A DNA stretch of 64,000 bases from positions 124,001-188,000 of the forward strand of contig CAJNDS010002680.1 of assembly GCA_905221605.1 (NCBI GenBank), given 5' to 3'. The notes under the pieces were generated by a model. The model did not search any database and had not been told where the DNA came from. It saw only the letters and a program-made list of their open reading frames with translations. Origin of the DNA: Symbiodinium natans. Its lineage: Eukaryota > Sar > Dinophyceae > Suessiales > Symbiodiniaceae. Every line of letters starts with the position of its first letter. The stretch's first letter is position 1. Positions 1 to 12,181 of this stretch are shown piece after piece. The position numbers were made by a program, and so were the translations under genes.

Positions 1-111
1 CAACCCTAGTTCAAGGGTTTCGATTGCGCTGAGCGTTTTTTCCTCAACCTTTAGACGTTGCGTGTCAGAATTTAAGAGCGCGATCAGATGGTCCCTGTCC
101 GCATCGGACCA

Positions 112-285
112 AACCCTAAACCCTGAACCCTAAACTTATAAACCCTGTACCCTGTAAACCCTAAAACCCTAAAACCCTAAAACCCTAAAACCCTAAAACC
201 CTAAAACCCTAAAACCCTAAAACCCTAAAACCCTAAAACCCTAAAACCCTAAAACCCTAAACCCTAAACCCTAAACCCTAAACCC
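112..285. repeat. CCCTAAA/CCCTAAAA telomere-like array
   Basis: C-strand telomere-like array. It starts degenerate, becomes a regular octamer block (AAAACCCT, about 12 units, roughly 158-258), and ends in heptamers (AAACCCT). The octamer and heptamer blocks are each internally homogeneous, which points to local amplification of variants. Confidence 0.95.
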
Positions 286-1658
286 AGACCATCCTAGTCC
301 CTTAGACCGACACCGTCACTTCAGTAGCTAGTGGCAGCCAGACACTACCAGGATGGGTTTTGAGGCCCCTATGAAGGGGGCCTCTTTCAGGGTCTATGTT
401 CCAGCGTTTTTCGGGTTTAGGGTTTAGGGTTTAGGATTTAGGCTACAATAGCCAATTCTGGTAAGGGACGGGGGTTCAGATTGGTCGGCCTTGGTCTTGG
501 GACGTTGCTTACAGCAAGGGGCTGAGGGTTGTTTCCAATGCCCCCTTAGTGACGGAGTCCATCCAAAAAGTCACCGGAGGATCCGTATTTGCCTTCTTGA
601 AGGAGGATTCCTTCCTTATGACTCTAAACTCTGGGTGCTTCAACGCCCAGACCACCCCACGCCGCACGTCGAGCATGGCAACGCTACCGCTGCCGCCCCG
701 GTGTGCTGGGTTGAGGGTTTAGGGTGTAGGGCGTAGGGTGTAGGGTTTAGTTGGGGCGGGGTGCCGTCCTGCAGTTGGATCAGTGAATAAAAGCCTACCA
801 AGGCCCAAATTCAAAGGCCTCATGATTCAGATCTGCCCCCTTCTCGCTCCCAACGCCCCCTCCCCTCCTCCGGATGTGGGACTTTGCGTTGTTGGGGCTT
901 GGAAGTCTAGCGCATGATGAAAGGCAAGCATAGGGATGACACAGTTTAGGTTTAGGTTTTAAAGGCTGAAGCCAACATGCTCATTGCTTCCTGGCTCAGG
1001 GGAGTATTTATAGTGGCAGCGGCGTTCTAAATTCTCGGGGGGAGGGGATTCGATTCATCGTAGGGCCTCGGGCGTTGGCCTGACTAACGCGTCCGTGCGC
1101 CTGGCACCCGAAGTCAGTACGAACCCCTTCCTGTCCACCTCTTTCAGCACAAGTTTCTCGCACGCGTCGATGATTCCTGAGGGGATGATTTTTGTGTTCC
1201 CATGTGTGAGGTGTTTTGTGCCGTGCCTGGATAAAGCCTCACTCAAGCAGAAAAGCAGCGGGGATTCGTTTAGGGAGATGTGAGTACGAGAAGGGCATGC
1301 GGAATTCATGCCTCCCTCTTGCTACGAGCAGCGCTCAATATTACAATGAAATGACTACAAAAATAGATGCAACTTAAATGCAAGAATCGTAGTAGTGATA
1401 GTCGTAATATTAGTAACATGCGCCCGCAAGAACCAAGAGCACTGCTACTAGGCGCCGCCAGGGGCGGTTAAAATGCGGGATGCAGGTTTGAGCTTCAGGG
1501 CCACAGTGGTCATGACCGGGGGCTTCAGACAAAAGCGGTAGAAGACGTCGGCTCCAAACATGGCGGCCACGGCAGACCCCGGAATTGCGGAGATGGCTTC
1601 GCCGGGACCAGTCGCTTGCGATGCAATTGGGAAGAATGAGGAAGTGAGCGAAGATGGG

Positions 1659-1783
1659 CTTGGTAGCCCAGTGGTGCCCTTTACCCCTTTTTTTTTGTGG
1701 TTCTGGTTCCCTTATACAGTAACCAACCCACAAAAGGGTGCCCTTATTGTAAGATATTATAAGATGGTTACTGGGCTACCAAG
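1659..1783. repeat. Foldback element (125 bp)
   Basis: The ends are perfect 14-bp inverted repeats: cttggtagcccagt at 1659-1672 and its complement at 1770-1783. The interior contains a T run and a second partial complementarity around gggtgccc. It resembles a small MITE; only one copy was noticed. Confidence 0.7.
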
Positions 1784-1932
1784 TGGGGCCTCAGTGAGCT
1801 CGCAAATCCCATCCTCCCATGTGTTTTTCTGAGTGATGTCAAGTCACGGCCAACCTCGCCAAGCTCAAGTCTAAGCCGTGCTCGATCGTCATCATCATTG
1901 ATTCACCATGGTTCCTGATTGCACGTTTTGTC

Positions 1933-2148
1933 GTGTCTTCCTTTCCTGTCTTCAAACCGCTACTCAACCCCTCGACCATCACAACCGACAAGGATGCCGG
2001 GGCAAGACTGCTGGATGACGCCGAGCTTTTCGCGCCTGGCGATTCGGACTCCGAGAGCGAGAGTGCCACGAGTCCTTGGAGGCCCTCGCAGAGTCCTTGC
2101 AGGCCCACGGAGGGTCCGAGCAGCGCGGCTCGGCCTTTGCTACTATGA
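1933..2148 (+). CDS. Exon-like coding island, acidic/Ser-rich
   Basis: An open + frame ends in TGA at 2146-2148 and contains the acidic stretch DAELFAPGDSDSESESA. It is followed immediately by a TTTAGGG-type array. Composition (Asp/Glu/Ser, GC-rich third positions) looks coding, but no family is recognised. The true exon probably begins inside the stated range, and the TGA may lie beyond a splice donor. It could be a chance frame. Confidence 0.35.
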   Translation: MSSFPVFKPLLNPSTITTDKDAGARLLDDAELFAPGDSDSESESATSPWRPSQSPCRPTEGPSSAARPLLL

Positions 2149-2151
2149 AGT

Positions 2152-2235
2152 TGGGTTTAGGGTTTGGGTTTAGGGGTTAGGGGTTAGGGGTTAGGGGTTA
2201 GGGGTTAGGGGTTATTAGGGTTTAGGGTTTAGGGA
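2152..2235. repeat. TTTAGGG array with GGGGTTAG variant
   Basis: TTTAGGG units flank a homogeneous block of about six GGGGTTAG octamers (roughly 2172-2215). Confidence 0.95.
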
Positions 2236-2450
2236 CTCCGAAGTTTAGCCGACATACAGGGCATCGAAGTTTTGAGAGCTTTTGCAGACTCGCGAATCCC
2301 AGACCATGCGCCAACAACTTGTCAAATCTGTGGCGCCGGTTGAATGCGCGTCAAGGGAGAAGCTTGAAGCCGCAGCATCGGCTGCATATCCTCAACCGGG
2401 CCAGGTTTGAACTTAACTCTTGCCCTTACTCCCCTATATGATCCTTATCA

Positions 2451-2607
2451 AGCCATAAACATATAGTTATTGTAGGGAACCCAAGCCTACCCCGGTTGGC
2501 CATAACCCCGGTTAGCCATAAACATATAGTTTTTATAGGGAACCCAAGCCTACCCCGGTTAGCCATATACATATAGTTATTATTATTGGGAACCCAAGCC
2601 TACCCTA
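2451..2607. repeat. Three-copy tandem repeat
   Basis: Copies begin at 2451, 2514 and 2561 with agccata(a/t)acatatagt and share gggaacccaagcctacc. The first copy is longer by 16 bp. There is no coding content. Confidence 0.85.
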
Positions 2608-2698
2608 GTAAACGCAAGGTGCCACAGACTTGCTCTGAGACTGGCCCCTCTGCTCCCGGCGAGGCGGAACGAAGAATCCAGGCAGGTCGTTGGGATCC

Positions 2699-2790
2699 AA
2701 AACCCTAAACCCTAAACCCTAAACCCTAAACCCTAAACCCTAAACCCTAAACCCTAAACCCTAAACCCTAAACCCTAAACCCTAAACCTA
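2699..2790. repeat. CCCTAAA telomere-like array
   Basis: About 13 near-perfect AAACCCT units, uninterrupted. Confidence 0.97.
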
Positions 2791-4810
2791 TTCAACTTGG
2801 GTGTTTTGGGCTGCCTACTTGTAAGTAATCAGTCGAGGAACCGTGGCGTCGCAAGAGTTCTCTACAGCTACCTGCTAAACTGCTAGTGCTACAGGGAACA
2901 TGGAGCTAGGGACTTGCTTGAGGAACCGGCTTCCTTTAGGGTTTAGGGTTTAGGATTTAGGGTTTAGACACATCAACCTCAGTGTTCTTGCACGCAGCCT
3001 CGGTTCCTCGGAGCTGTGGTGCTGCCGGCAGCCAGGAAAGCATGAGGGTGTTGCCCGCATGGTCCTCTTGTAACACGAGGCTCCCGGAAGCTGCCACCTC
3101 GATTCAACTCGTCAACCCCTGCACCAACAGGAGCGATAGATTGAGGGCGTCAGAAGCAAAAACGCACCCCCAGGGTTGGTGGTTCAGTAATTATTAATTA
3201 GTAATAACTAAGAATTAGCAATTGTTAGTTACTAATTACTAGTAAGTAATTATTGAGGGGTTTCGGAGAGTTCTGACAGAGACTTGGCACCAGGCAGAGC
3301 CCGAGCCCACTGCAGGGGCGCCTGCGACCGACCCGACGCCGACCATTCCTATGCCAATGCCGGCCACAAGCACGACCTCAGCTTAGTTGTGGTGTGTGTG
3401 TGTGTGTGGGGGGGGGGAGTGGAGGGGAACCCTAAACGCTTTAAAGCCCTACTTGAGCTCCCCTGATAATCCCCAAACTGGCCCAAGCCTTAGTTATAGA
3501 GGAGCCCCTGTTTTTGTGTCTTTTTTTTTCGCCGCGGATTTCAGAGCCCGCGCTTTGAGGACCCAGAGTGGGCCCTTGATTCCCTTCTTTCGAGCGGGCT
3601 CGCAGATCTTTCAGCCCTGCACACGAGAGAACCCCTCCCTAGTTCGTCTGCCGAAGTGAATCTGGGACCTGGCGAAGCTCCGCGTCTCAGATCCTATCGC
3701 GTCTGAAGCCCGAAGGCGAGGATCAAGTCGAGATTTTGTTGATGACCTCTCTGGTGTTTAGAGTTCAGGTTTATGTAGGGTGTATAGCGTTTGGAGTTCA
3801 GGCTTTATGTAGGGTGTATAGGGTTTAGAGTTCAGGGTTCAGGGGTGCACAGTTCAAAATTCCGGGTTTAGGCGGACAAATTCGGGCTTTGGTGCTCAAG
3901 GAGCGTCCCCTGGAACCTCCACAGTGGCCCGCAGCCGCCAGTAGCGCGGGCCCACTGCGCCACAGAGACGCCTTGGAGACAGGCAGGCACCGGCGGGGGC
4001 GTTTAGGGTTTAGGGTTTTGGGTTTTGGGTAATTGGGGCCTGGATCTGAGTTGCGTGAACCGTACCCTGAACTGTACTTGGCTTTGCCCGGAAGTTGTAA
4101 CAACAAGAGAAGCCAACCAATAGAACCATGGCTTCGAAACAAGCCCAATTCCCCAAGTTTCAGACCCTTGAAACCCACAAACCCGGGTTTAGGGTGTAGG
4201 GTTTAGGGTTTAGGGTGCCCCTAATCTTCAACTCTCAACCCTAAAGCCCTTGGAACTGAAGCCATCATTAGGGAGGAGCATCTTACTTTGAGAGGTTGTT
4301 GGCCTTTTGTGAATCTGAGAACTTCGAACACTATGTAGGCATCTACTCTGGCACTTCGTTGAGGGTGGCCATTTCTTCCACTTCTTTTTGGGAGGTGGAG
4401 GGTCGCATTTTCGGAGGCTGAGGAAGCCATGTGCAGCCTTAGGATTCTATAGGAGGATGCCTGGAATGGCCAGACAATGCCTGCACACAAAGACGTCAGG
4501 TCAGGTATGCCAGGCTTCTGTAGGCAATGAGAACATCCCGTCTCGAAGCGCCGAAACATTGGATCTCCGGGGTCTACTGTCGGGTCTGTGCGGTTTAGGG
4601 TTTAGGGTTTAGGGCTAGGGCTTCAGGGCTCAGGGCTTAGAGCTTAGGGTTTGTGTTTAAGGTAGCCGTCCCTTCCTAAGGCTTCTTAATGGTCTTAGTG
4701 GTCCCAATGAAAGCTCCTTGGCGAGGAAGCTGCCTCCAGCCCGCTGCCCACGCCCATGGCAGGAAGGCTTCTCTTCTGAAGGCTAGGTAGGCCATTGGGA
4801 TATTGTATGT

Positions 4811-4897
4811 TCCCCCTCTTTTAGGTTCAAGAGGATTATTTTGAGGCGTATGATTTCCCCTCTTTTTGGTTTAAGAGGATCATATTGAGGCGCGTAT
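4811..4897. repeat. Two-copy tandem repeat (about 43 bp)
   Basis: Copies at 4811-4854 and 4855-4897 share cccctctttt, ggtt(c/t)aagaggat and attttgaggcg-like segments. A related sequence with gtttaagaggata and gggccaacctagca recurs near 14553-14614, so this is a dispersed repeat. Confidence 0.7.
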
Positions 4898-7149
4898 TTG
4901 TTCAGAGGGTTTTAGGGGCCATCCTAGCAAGAGAAGCCCGCAGTACCTCAGCTGGCTACACAGCGCAAAGTGCAGTATGCAATCATCGCAGCAAGAATGC
5001 CGAGAGCAACTTCAGTCAACTGTCCCCAGTCTGAAGCCGCTGGAGTCCACAGGGCACATAAACTCCAACTCCAGGTGAACCTCACTTCCCCACCCCACCC
5101 ACCCCCGCCACAAAACGATGTTCCTAACGTCCTGAGAGTAGTCTACACATCGGCAGGGTGGGGGTGCAGGAGGGATCCTGATGTTTCGAACCCCTAATGA
5201 ACCCCTAACCCTGAGGCCTGGGTTCGTGACCTTCGACCCTGAACCCTAGGCCTTGCTAGGACCCCGAGTATGCCCTGATTCCCCTTATCTAGGGCTGAGA
5301 TTCCCTTGCAACCAAGCAGGGCACCCTTTGTGTTCCTAGGCTACTCTTGGGTCTAGGTCCTATGGCCTTTCACACTCAAAAACCTTAAGCCTCAAGCCTC
5401 ATCCCATTATCTTCCCAACTCCCTGAATTTCTTCAAACTTAACAGCTCTAAGCCCAGAACCTGAGGGCTGTGTCTCACGGATTATTGCGGTTTAGGCTTT
5501 AGGGGTTATAGAGTTCTTGGAGTTTATCGGGTTCAGGGTTCATAGTGGTTGAGGGCTTAGGCCCGTCGGTCCCCAGGAATTCTGCCCCATTTGCACCGCC
5601 GATGCAGATGCATCGGGCATGGCCCACCGACATCGTTCGCAGCATCTAGGCTTTAGTCCGGTCAGGATTTAGGATTTAGGGTTTAGGGTTTAGGGTTCAG
5701 GGTTCAGGGTTCAAGCGCAAGATTCGCAAGGTATGAAACCCGCAGCCAGTCGACGCACACTACTTGTGTTCGATTCCAAGTTCATGCCCTTGCGAAGCAC
5801 AGTTCAGTGTGTGTTTCGGCTGTTTGCCGGCCATGATCTTGTGTCAGATTCTGCTGCGCCACTGGACATGAATAGAGAGGGGGCCTGGTCCTCGCAGTTT
5901 GCCATTAGATCTTGCATATGTACTGAATGTACAAGAAGCATGCCGCCTCAAGCCGGGATCGCACGCCCGAAGTAGCGACTTTCACTTTGACGATGAAGGA
6001 GTCAACCCGCACACTCCCTGTCCACACTATTGCACCATTCCGTCATCTTCTTGCAGATTTGTTCACCGAAACCCTGAACGGTCGACGGTCGGCGCGGTTG
6101 AATCCCAGCAGGGCTGGCCAAGTTTTTTGTGGAGGCTTTTGCTGGCTGACCCTTTCCATGGGGCAGCTGACCTTTTTTGTCGGTAGCTTCGAGTTCTGAA
6201 CACTTTCCTTTCAAGCCAAGAGGGTGTGGACTTGGGGTGTGTAGGTCAAGGCTTAGGCTTAGGGGATTGAAAGCCATCGCACCCCTTCAGCCTCCCAAAC
6301 CCCTGAACCCCTAAGCTCCCCAGAACTACGAAGACCGAGGATGCCAAATACGAATGCCGTCGAACGCTGACCACGCACTGCGGAAGGCATGCCATCACTA
6401 TGACATCGAATCTTGGGATTGGTTTACAGATGGGGCGTCGGCCCCAGAAGCCCTACGGCCAAAACCGTCTAGGCCCAACAAACCCCAAACCCTAAACCCT
6501 AAACCACCTTCTTTTGGGAACTGCTCTTGTGAGGGCCCACAACTGCCGGACTTGACATCTGTGTCCGAGCTTTGGGGTCAAACCCCAGGTGACAAGTCTC
6601 TTAGGTAGAGCGAACACTCACAGCCCTCTGAAAACCCCATAAGTCCTAGTTTAGGGTTTACGATTCACACGGTTAGGTTAATCCTCGAGTTTAACAGGCA
6701 GAGAATGTCAAGAACTTAACTAATTCCTATAAAGTAGAAGCCCTAAACCCTGTAAAGCCGTGAGCCGTGAGAAGATGTCCTGACATGTTCAGAGTGTAGG
6801 GTCAGGGCTAGGCCTCATGTGACCCTTCAACAGGCTAAGCCTTGTGCACCCCATATGCCTTAAACGGAGCGTAGTACGTTTCAGGCGAGGGGGGTGCATT
6901 TCAGGCCCCATTTCAGGTCCGAATTTCAGCCCGGGGGGAGTTCAAATTCAGCCAAGGACAATTCTGACGCACTCTGGGTGCATTTTAGACGTGCTGGCGA
7001 TGAGGGTTTTGAGGGTTTAGGGTTGAAGGTTTTTAGGGTGTATGGTTTTTTTAGGGTTTTAAAGATTAGGGTTGCTAGGGTTAAGGGGTTTTAGGGTTTT
7101 GGGGGTTTTTAGTGTTTTTGGGGTTTTGGCATTGAGCACTTTCCATCAG

Positions 7150-7225
7150 TGGAGCGACGCCGAGATCGCGGAGGCATTGGAGAAGGCGAAGTACTATGTC
7201 TACCGGGAGCCAACGCAGGCGGGGG
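7150..7225 (+). CDS. Exon-like coding island
   Basis: After the acceptor-like tttccatcag, the phase-0 frame reads WSDAEIAEALEKAKYYVYRE and continues a few codons. The pattern is that of an amphipathic, Glu/Lys/Ala-rich helix and looks protein coding. It lies just downstream of a block of degenerate TTTAGGG repeats. The 3' end is not defined; a GC donor near 7217 is possible. The family was not recognised. Confidence 0.5.
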
Positions 7226-7883
7226 AGTCCGGCTCGCTCAGTCAGGACAGAGAGCGCAGCCGGATTCTGGGAACAAAGAGCGAAAAGCGCCAGCATTCAG
7301 GCTGTTGCCTGTAATCAAAACAGCCGCACTTGTACAAGCTACCTTCCATCCCTTCTGAGGGCGGAAAGTAGTGTCCATGCGAACCCACCAGAAGTCTGCG
7401 GATGAAGTTCCTTTGCGGGCACCTTGAGTTAAACGCCTCCCTGGGTGGCGGACCTGAAACGCACCTGCGCGCGTCCCGAAACTCCCCCGTGTACGCGCCG
7501 AAACGCATTCCGCAGGTTCCGAACGGCGGACCTGAAACGCGCCCCCACGGACACGAAGCGGCGGACCCGAAACGCACAGTGACTGCCTTGAACGGCTAGA
7601 TCAGGTTCTGAAGTAGCCATACAAAAAGCTATCTGCACCGAGAGTTTTGCATTGGACTTGCGACACGACCCTAAACCCTAAACCCCTAGTCCAACCCTTC
7701 CGACTCACGTGCCCGCGCAAGGAAACCGTGAAGCTCGCGTTGAGCCGAGGAGGAGGAATGGGAGGTGACTGGGTTGCTGTTAAGGAACTTTAGTTTCGTT
7801 AGCGGACTTCAGTTTTGTTAGCATCATAAGAAGCCGGAAGCCGTTAAAATGGCATGAGGTTTGCAAGAATCAGGGTGCCCTTT

Positions 7884-7899
7884 GGGGGGGGGGGGGGGG
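7884..7899. repeat. Poly-G tract (16)
   Basis: An uninterrupted run of 16 G on the + strand in non-coding sequence. Confidence 0.95.
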
Positions 7900-8404
7900 T
7901 TGCGGGGATTCTGGTTTCTTCTTGGGGTAGAAAAGGGGGACCCCTATTTTGGGGAAGTACCCATAAATTTCCACCAAACCCTAAACCCCTTAATTCTAAA
8001 CCATCAACCCAGGTGATGGTCATGGCAAGTCAGCACTCCACGTGGCCGCGCGCCAGGGGTTTGCTGAAGGCCTGCTGCTTTTGCTGCAGGCGCGCGTGAG
8101 AAGCTCTCAGCCTCTGGACACCCCACCCAAAACAAGCCTCAAGCCCCACGCACCTAAGACACGGAAGGCAAAACCCATAAATCGTAGACCCCGAAAATGC
8201 AACCCTAAACCCCGAAACCCTCAACCCCGAGGGCCCCTAAGGAGGTCATCCCTGATGGCCCATATGAAGCAGGGTTTAGGGTTTAGGGTTCAGGGTTTAG
8301 GGTTTAGGGTTTATGGATCTAGGGCTTTTTGTTGAGGCTATATTTCCCGTTCCGTATAAGCCTATGCCTACACCCTAAAATCTCATCATTGCGGGGTGCC
8401 CTTT

Positions 8405-8487
8405 TCGGAGACTCGAACTCATGAAGGCCCTGCTCCCGGGCCCTCGCTCCAGGCCGGCTTTGACCCGAATCTCCCGGACACGCCGCT
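8405..8487 (+). CDS. Exon-like coding island
   Basis: The frame contains THEGPAPGPSLQAGFDPNLP followed by DTPLS. A C-type block lies to the left and a long TTTAGGG array starts at about 8492 on the right. A second frame (RRLELMKALLPGP...) is also open, so the reading frame is uncertain. No family recognised. Confidence 0.35.
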
Positions 8488-8491
8488 CAGC

Positions 8492-8577
8492 TTAGGGTTT
8501 AGGTTTTAGGGTTGAGGGTTTGGGGTTTAGGGTTCAGGGTTTAGGGTTCAGGGTTCAGGGTTTAGGGTTTAGGGTTT
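8492..8577. repeat. TTTAGGG array, degenerate
   Basis: About 12 units, mixing TTTAGGG with TTCAGGG and TTGAGGG. Confidence 0.93.
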
Positions 8578-9177
8578 GAATGGCTCGGAATGTAGCTGCA
8601 CAACGTTTTTCGCGTTTGGCCTTAACCACAACTCGTGCATCCGTCTTGCTTCTGCAACAGAATAGCATCTGTTCTGCACATGTTGCGCTATGTTGGCATG
8701 TAGTAGCTTTGTGTCTTTTTATGTCCACCCTGCAACAGAACAAACAACGATAGCTTCGAAATTCAAGCCCAGACCCAGGGGGTTTAGGAGTTTAGGAGTT
8801 TAGGAGCTTAGGAGCTTAGGAGCTTAGGAGTTTAGGAGGTTTGGGTTTAGGTTTAGGGATTTATGGGGTCTATGGGGTATCTGCGCAGCCGTATTTTTCG
8901 GGACCGAAGCCGCTGCGGTTCGGGAATTTGGTTTCCCCAGCCCTGATAGTCATGGGCTTGGTATGTTGAGGGCCGGCGGTTTTTGAGCTTTAGGGCACTA
9001 TGGTACTACAGCCCCCAAACCTGGCCTTTTGCATGAGGGTTGATCTCAATCAATATCAGTGTTTTTTTGGGTCGCTCGTGCATAGTAACTGTCCCAATGC
9101 AGTATAGGGGCCAAGGTCCAACCCTAAACCCTAAACCCCCCTGAACCGCCAAAAAAACCTGAACTCCCGGACTCCTA

Positions 9178-9264
9178 AACAGGTGGGGAGGCCGGCCGCT
9201 CGATGAAGCGGAGTACTGGGCGGTGAACCACCACGATGGACAGTATCGCAGGAGGGGTCGCAGG
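9178..9264 (+). CDS. Exon-like coding island
   Basis: The frame reads GRPLDEAEYWAVNHHDGQYR followed by RRGR. The mix of aromatic, acidic and His/Asn residues is typical of real protein, and the other two frames contain stops. It sits between a CCCTAAA block (9120-9145) and G-type repeats (from 9265). No family recognised. Exact ends were not fixed. Confidence 0.55.
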
Positions 9265-9780
9265 CTTAGGGCTTGGGGGGGTTTTATTCTTCAGGGCTTA
9301 GGGTTCAGGGTTTGGGGTTCAGGGTTCAGGGTTTAGGGTTTAGCTTTAACCGTAGGGTTTGGGCTGCATCTTCGTCATTTCCTCTTTTTTTGGTTGAGAG
9401 GGTCTTGTTTAGGAACATCTTTCCGAGGGCCGCTGAAGGTCCTACACTACGGACTTGGCAACTTAGAGGATGCCTGAAGTAGCTCTGAGCCTTAAACAGG
9501 TAGATGTGTGAGGTAGGGTTCACGTGGTGAATGTAGGAGTCCTTACATATATAATATATGGTGCGTGTATAGTATGTGCGTATACTTGCGCTGGAATATG
9601 GTCCACAGGCTTCTCCGGGCGGAATGTGGGCCCCGGGTGCTTTCTTCGATTGAGCCCTGTGGTCCCGTGGTCAAGTCTGCTGATGACTTGTTGGATATCG
9701 GGTCTGACACCTCACCTCGTTCATCCCACCCCTTGAGAGGGTTTTTTTTCGAAACTTCCCCCGAGGAGCTGCCTTCTTTG

Positions 9781-9908
9781 CCGCGACTACCTGGTTCAGT
9801 TCCACGGTCGCCGATGTCCCCCCCACGAGCGATACGACAGGGAGGCCTGCCAAGAGAGGCTGCGGAAGTCCGAGGAAAGGGCCGCTCGGTCGCAAGCGCC
9901 ACCCCAAC
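9781..9908 (+). CDS. Exon-like coding island, charged
   Basis: The frame contains RDYLVQFHGRRCPPHERYD and then EACQERLRKSEERAARSQ. The Arg/Glu-rich second half resembles a coiled coil. The 3' end runs into the CCCTAAA array at 9905-9948, so the true donor must lie before that. A different frame is also open across 9565-9927; the frame given here has the more protein-like composition. No family recognised. Confidence 0.5.
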
Positions 9909-9948
9909 CCTAAACCCTAAACCCTAAACCCTAAACCCTAAACCCTGA
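9905..9948. repeat. CCCTAAA array
   Basis: Six near-perfect AAACCCT units. Confidence 0.95.
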
Positions 9949-10776
9949 ACCTCCAATCGCCCCACCTCTCTGCTTACCCGAAACCCTCGAGAAGAGAGAT
10001 TCTGGATTGCCTCAGCAGCGCAAGCCACAGTGTCATGGCAACATTAGTCAGCATAAAAGAGAGTTGATTATAAAGTAATATAATTCATATACAGAGAAAA
10101 TATCAGCTTGAATTCTCATCCGATACAGAATGCGAGGTTTGAGGGCTTCGGGTTTTGGAAAGCCAGGCACGCCAACGAGACGGCCCAAGAGCCCATGTGC
10201 CATGGCAAGATGACTTGGACCACCTGGCAGCTTGGCTGCAGGGGATTAGGGTTTAGGGTTTAGGGGTCCAGGGGCCTCCCACAGGGTGTAGGGTCTATAG
10301 GGCTCAGGGAACTTAATCTGGGGGTGTAGGGTCTTAAGTCCCGGAACCATGTTCCCAAGTTTCTCGAGTAGCCTTTCAATGCCCGCTAAGTTTCCCTAAG
10401 CTTCTCTGCGCGCCTCTTGCACCCGCCTCCCTCTAGAGTCTTGTCGACATCGATGCCGCTTTTCGAAAGGTAAATGTCCCTCAAAGATTAAGATTGGGTA
10501 TATCTTTTCCCTGAACCCTAACCCTACGCCCCAAACCCTAAACTCTAACCCTAAAGCCTTTTTGCACGGACGGGGCTATTCTCAGGCAAAGCCCAATGAT
10601 CAAAGGCCCGAGTAAGGCCTCCCAAAACTTCCTAGTTTGGGGGGAGTCAGGCCTGCAGGCCTTTAAGACTTTGGGGTTTATAGTGTTTTGGGTTGCTTTC
10701 GTGCGAAGATGACCAAGTCCAGAAGATGCTGGGGAGGGATATCTGGCGCAACAATCCCCTCCCCTTCTATGACCCT

Positions 10777-10809
10777 CCCCCCCCCCCCCCCCCCCCCCAC
10801 CCCCCCCCC
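10777..10809. repeat. Poly-C tract
   Basis: A run of 22 C (10777-10798), one A, then 9 more C, followed by C-rich CCCA repeats to about 10855. Confidence 0.95.
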
Positions 10810-10928
10810 GGCACCCACCCCCCCACCCACCCACCCACCCTCCCAAACCCCACCTCCAAATGTGATGTTTTGCTAAAGCAACAAAAGATGCATACCCAAC
10901 GCCTGCACCCTAAGCCTTAGATGAGCCC

Positions 10929-11055
10929 AAGGAGGAAACGCTCCGGCGCCGTGGTCCGCAACCGCATCCCCAGCCGCATCCCCTGCTGCATCCCGGTGCC
11001 CAAGCCCCGGCGCAGCAGATCCCCGCGGGCGCTCGCTCGGAGGCTCTCCGGCTTT
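10929..11055 (+). CDS. Exon-like coding island, Pro/Gln/Arg-rich
   Basis: One frame reads KEETLRRRGPQPHPQPHP and then AQQIPAGARSEALRLFG. A second frame (Arg/Ser-rich) is also open, so the frame is uncertain. It follows a poly-C run and a C-type block and is followed by a T/G-rich TTTAGG-type block at 11068-11115. No family recognised. Confidence 0.35.
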
Positions 11056-11937
11056 TCGGTTTTTTTTGTTTAAGGTTTAGGGGGGTTGGGGAGTCTAGCT
11101 TCGGTGTTTAGGGGCTTTTGGGAAGTTCATGGGAAGCTTTCAAAGGGTTGTGGTTAAACGAGCAGGGTAACTGATTATAGTCGTAGTTTTGCGTATCGTC
11201 TTAAAGGGTGGAAGGGAGGAATCCAAGGATGCCCCGAACCACCTCAGGTGAGGTGCCCTCAGCGCTCACTGGCGCGTTGGGCTTTCTTTGAGGGTGTGTA
11301 GGGCTTAGGGTTAAGGGTTGGGATTCCTTTTGGGGCTTGTAGGACTTGTTTAGGGTTTGTAGGTCGTTTGAGGGTTTGTAGTTTGCTAAGGGTTTGTAGG
11401 TTTTCTTTAGGGTTTGTCGGTTGCTTTCTTGAGGAGGTGCATTTCATCATCTCTTCGGAGGGTGCACGGAGTGCTGTAGGAGGGGAAAGGGTCTTGCCAG
11501 CGTAATATGCCGAATGGGTATGTGGCACATGTCATGGGGCGCGGAACCCTAAGCCCTAAACCCGAAACACTAAACCCTGAACCCTAAACCCTTATGCGAA
11601 AAAGAATAGGGCGGGCTTTAGGGGTTTTCGGGAGCAGGAGTGGACTCCAGTGCGCAGATTGTTGAATTTTACGTCCATATGGGTATAGGACCCCGGACAT
11701 CTAAAGGCTCTGAAGGACGCTCGAGGTGCAGCAGTAGCATGAGCTCAGGCACCCCCAAAACGCTCTTGGGGGGCCGGCCTACTTTCACAATCCTGCACTG
11801 CCCCTGAACGCTCAGCCATAGGCCCGGAAACCCGTAAAGCCCAAAACCTCTTGGATTAGCCCTAAACCCAAAACCCTAAACCCTATACCCGAAACCCTAC
11901 ACCCAAAACCCTCAAAAACCGCCCTTCATCCACAGCA

Positions 11938-12019
11938 CCATGGAGGGCCGGAGTGCGTCCTCTGCCCGAGAGCCGGAGCCTCCTGACCCAGATTTTCGGC
12001 TGCATGGAGGCGTTCGGGG
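11938..12019 (+). CDS. Exon-like coding island
   Basis: The frame begins at an ATG and reads MEGRSASSAREPEPPDPDFR followed by LHGGVR. The upstream block (11855-11915) is CCCTAAA-like and the downstream block (from 12014) is TTTAGGGG repeats. The cacagcac just before it contains an AG acceptor. No family recognised. Confidence 0.45.
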
Positions 12020-12075
12020 CTTAGGGGTTTAGGGGTTTAGGGGTTTAGGGGTTTAGGGGTTTAGGGGTTTAGGGG
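12014..12075. repeat. TTTAGGGG octamer array
   Basis: About seven GGGGTTTA octamers, homogeneous; a variant of the usual heptamer. Confidence 0.95.
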
Positions 12076-12082
12076 TTTCGGG

Positions 12083-12181
12083 TTGGGATGTTCCCCTTCT
12101 ACTAACAGTCCTTACTAGGGCCTATGGCAGGGGGGTACTATCACACCGATTAAGAGCTGTCTTGGGGGGCCAACATCCCAA
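12083..12181. mobile_element. MITE-like foldback, family 1
   Basis: Starts ttgggatgttcccctt and ends with the complement ccaacatcccaa. The left arm continues ctactaacagtcctta; the right arm has gattaagagctgtctt. Three other copies are at 19925-20030, 23067-23278 and 35044-35125. Confidence 0.7.

Larger units (their letters stand above)
1..1930. other. Repeat-rich stretch without recognised gene
   Basis: Apart from the array at 112-285, this stretch holds short TTTAGGG blocks at 413-443 and 712-750 and the hairpin at 1659-1783. Open frames here are short and overlap on both strands. The piece 285-412 lies between a C-type and a G-type block, the arrangement seen around better exons further on, but its coding character is weak. 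Confidence 0.5.
2240..7149. other. Repeat-rich stretch, no confident gene
   Basis: Short TTTAGGG blocks occur near 2936-2968, 4000-4020, 4185-4218, 4592-4614, 5672-5713 and 7005-7100, with C-type blocks at 6482-6505. There is an AT-rich imperfect palindrome at 3186-3255 and a GT microsatellite running into a G run near 3388-3417. A possible coding piece near 5560-5645 ends in a TAG, but it could not be tied to a gene. The rest shows only short overlapping frames. Confidence 0.5.

Noticed and set aside
2699-2790. CRISPR-like array
   Set aside because: The telomere-like arrays are direct head-to-tail units without spacers.
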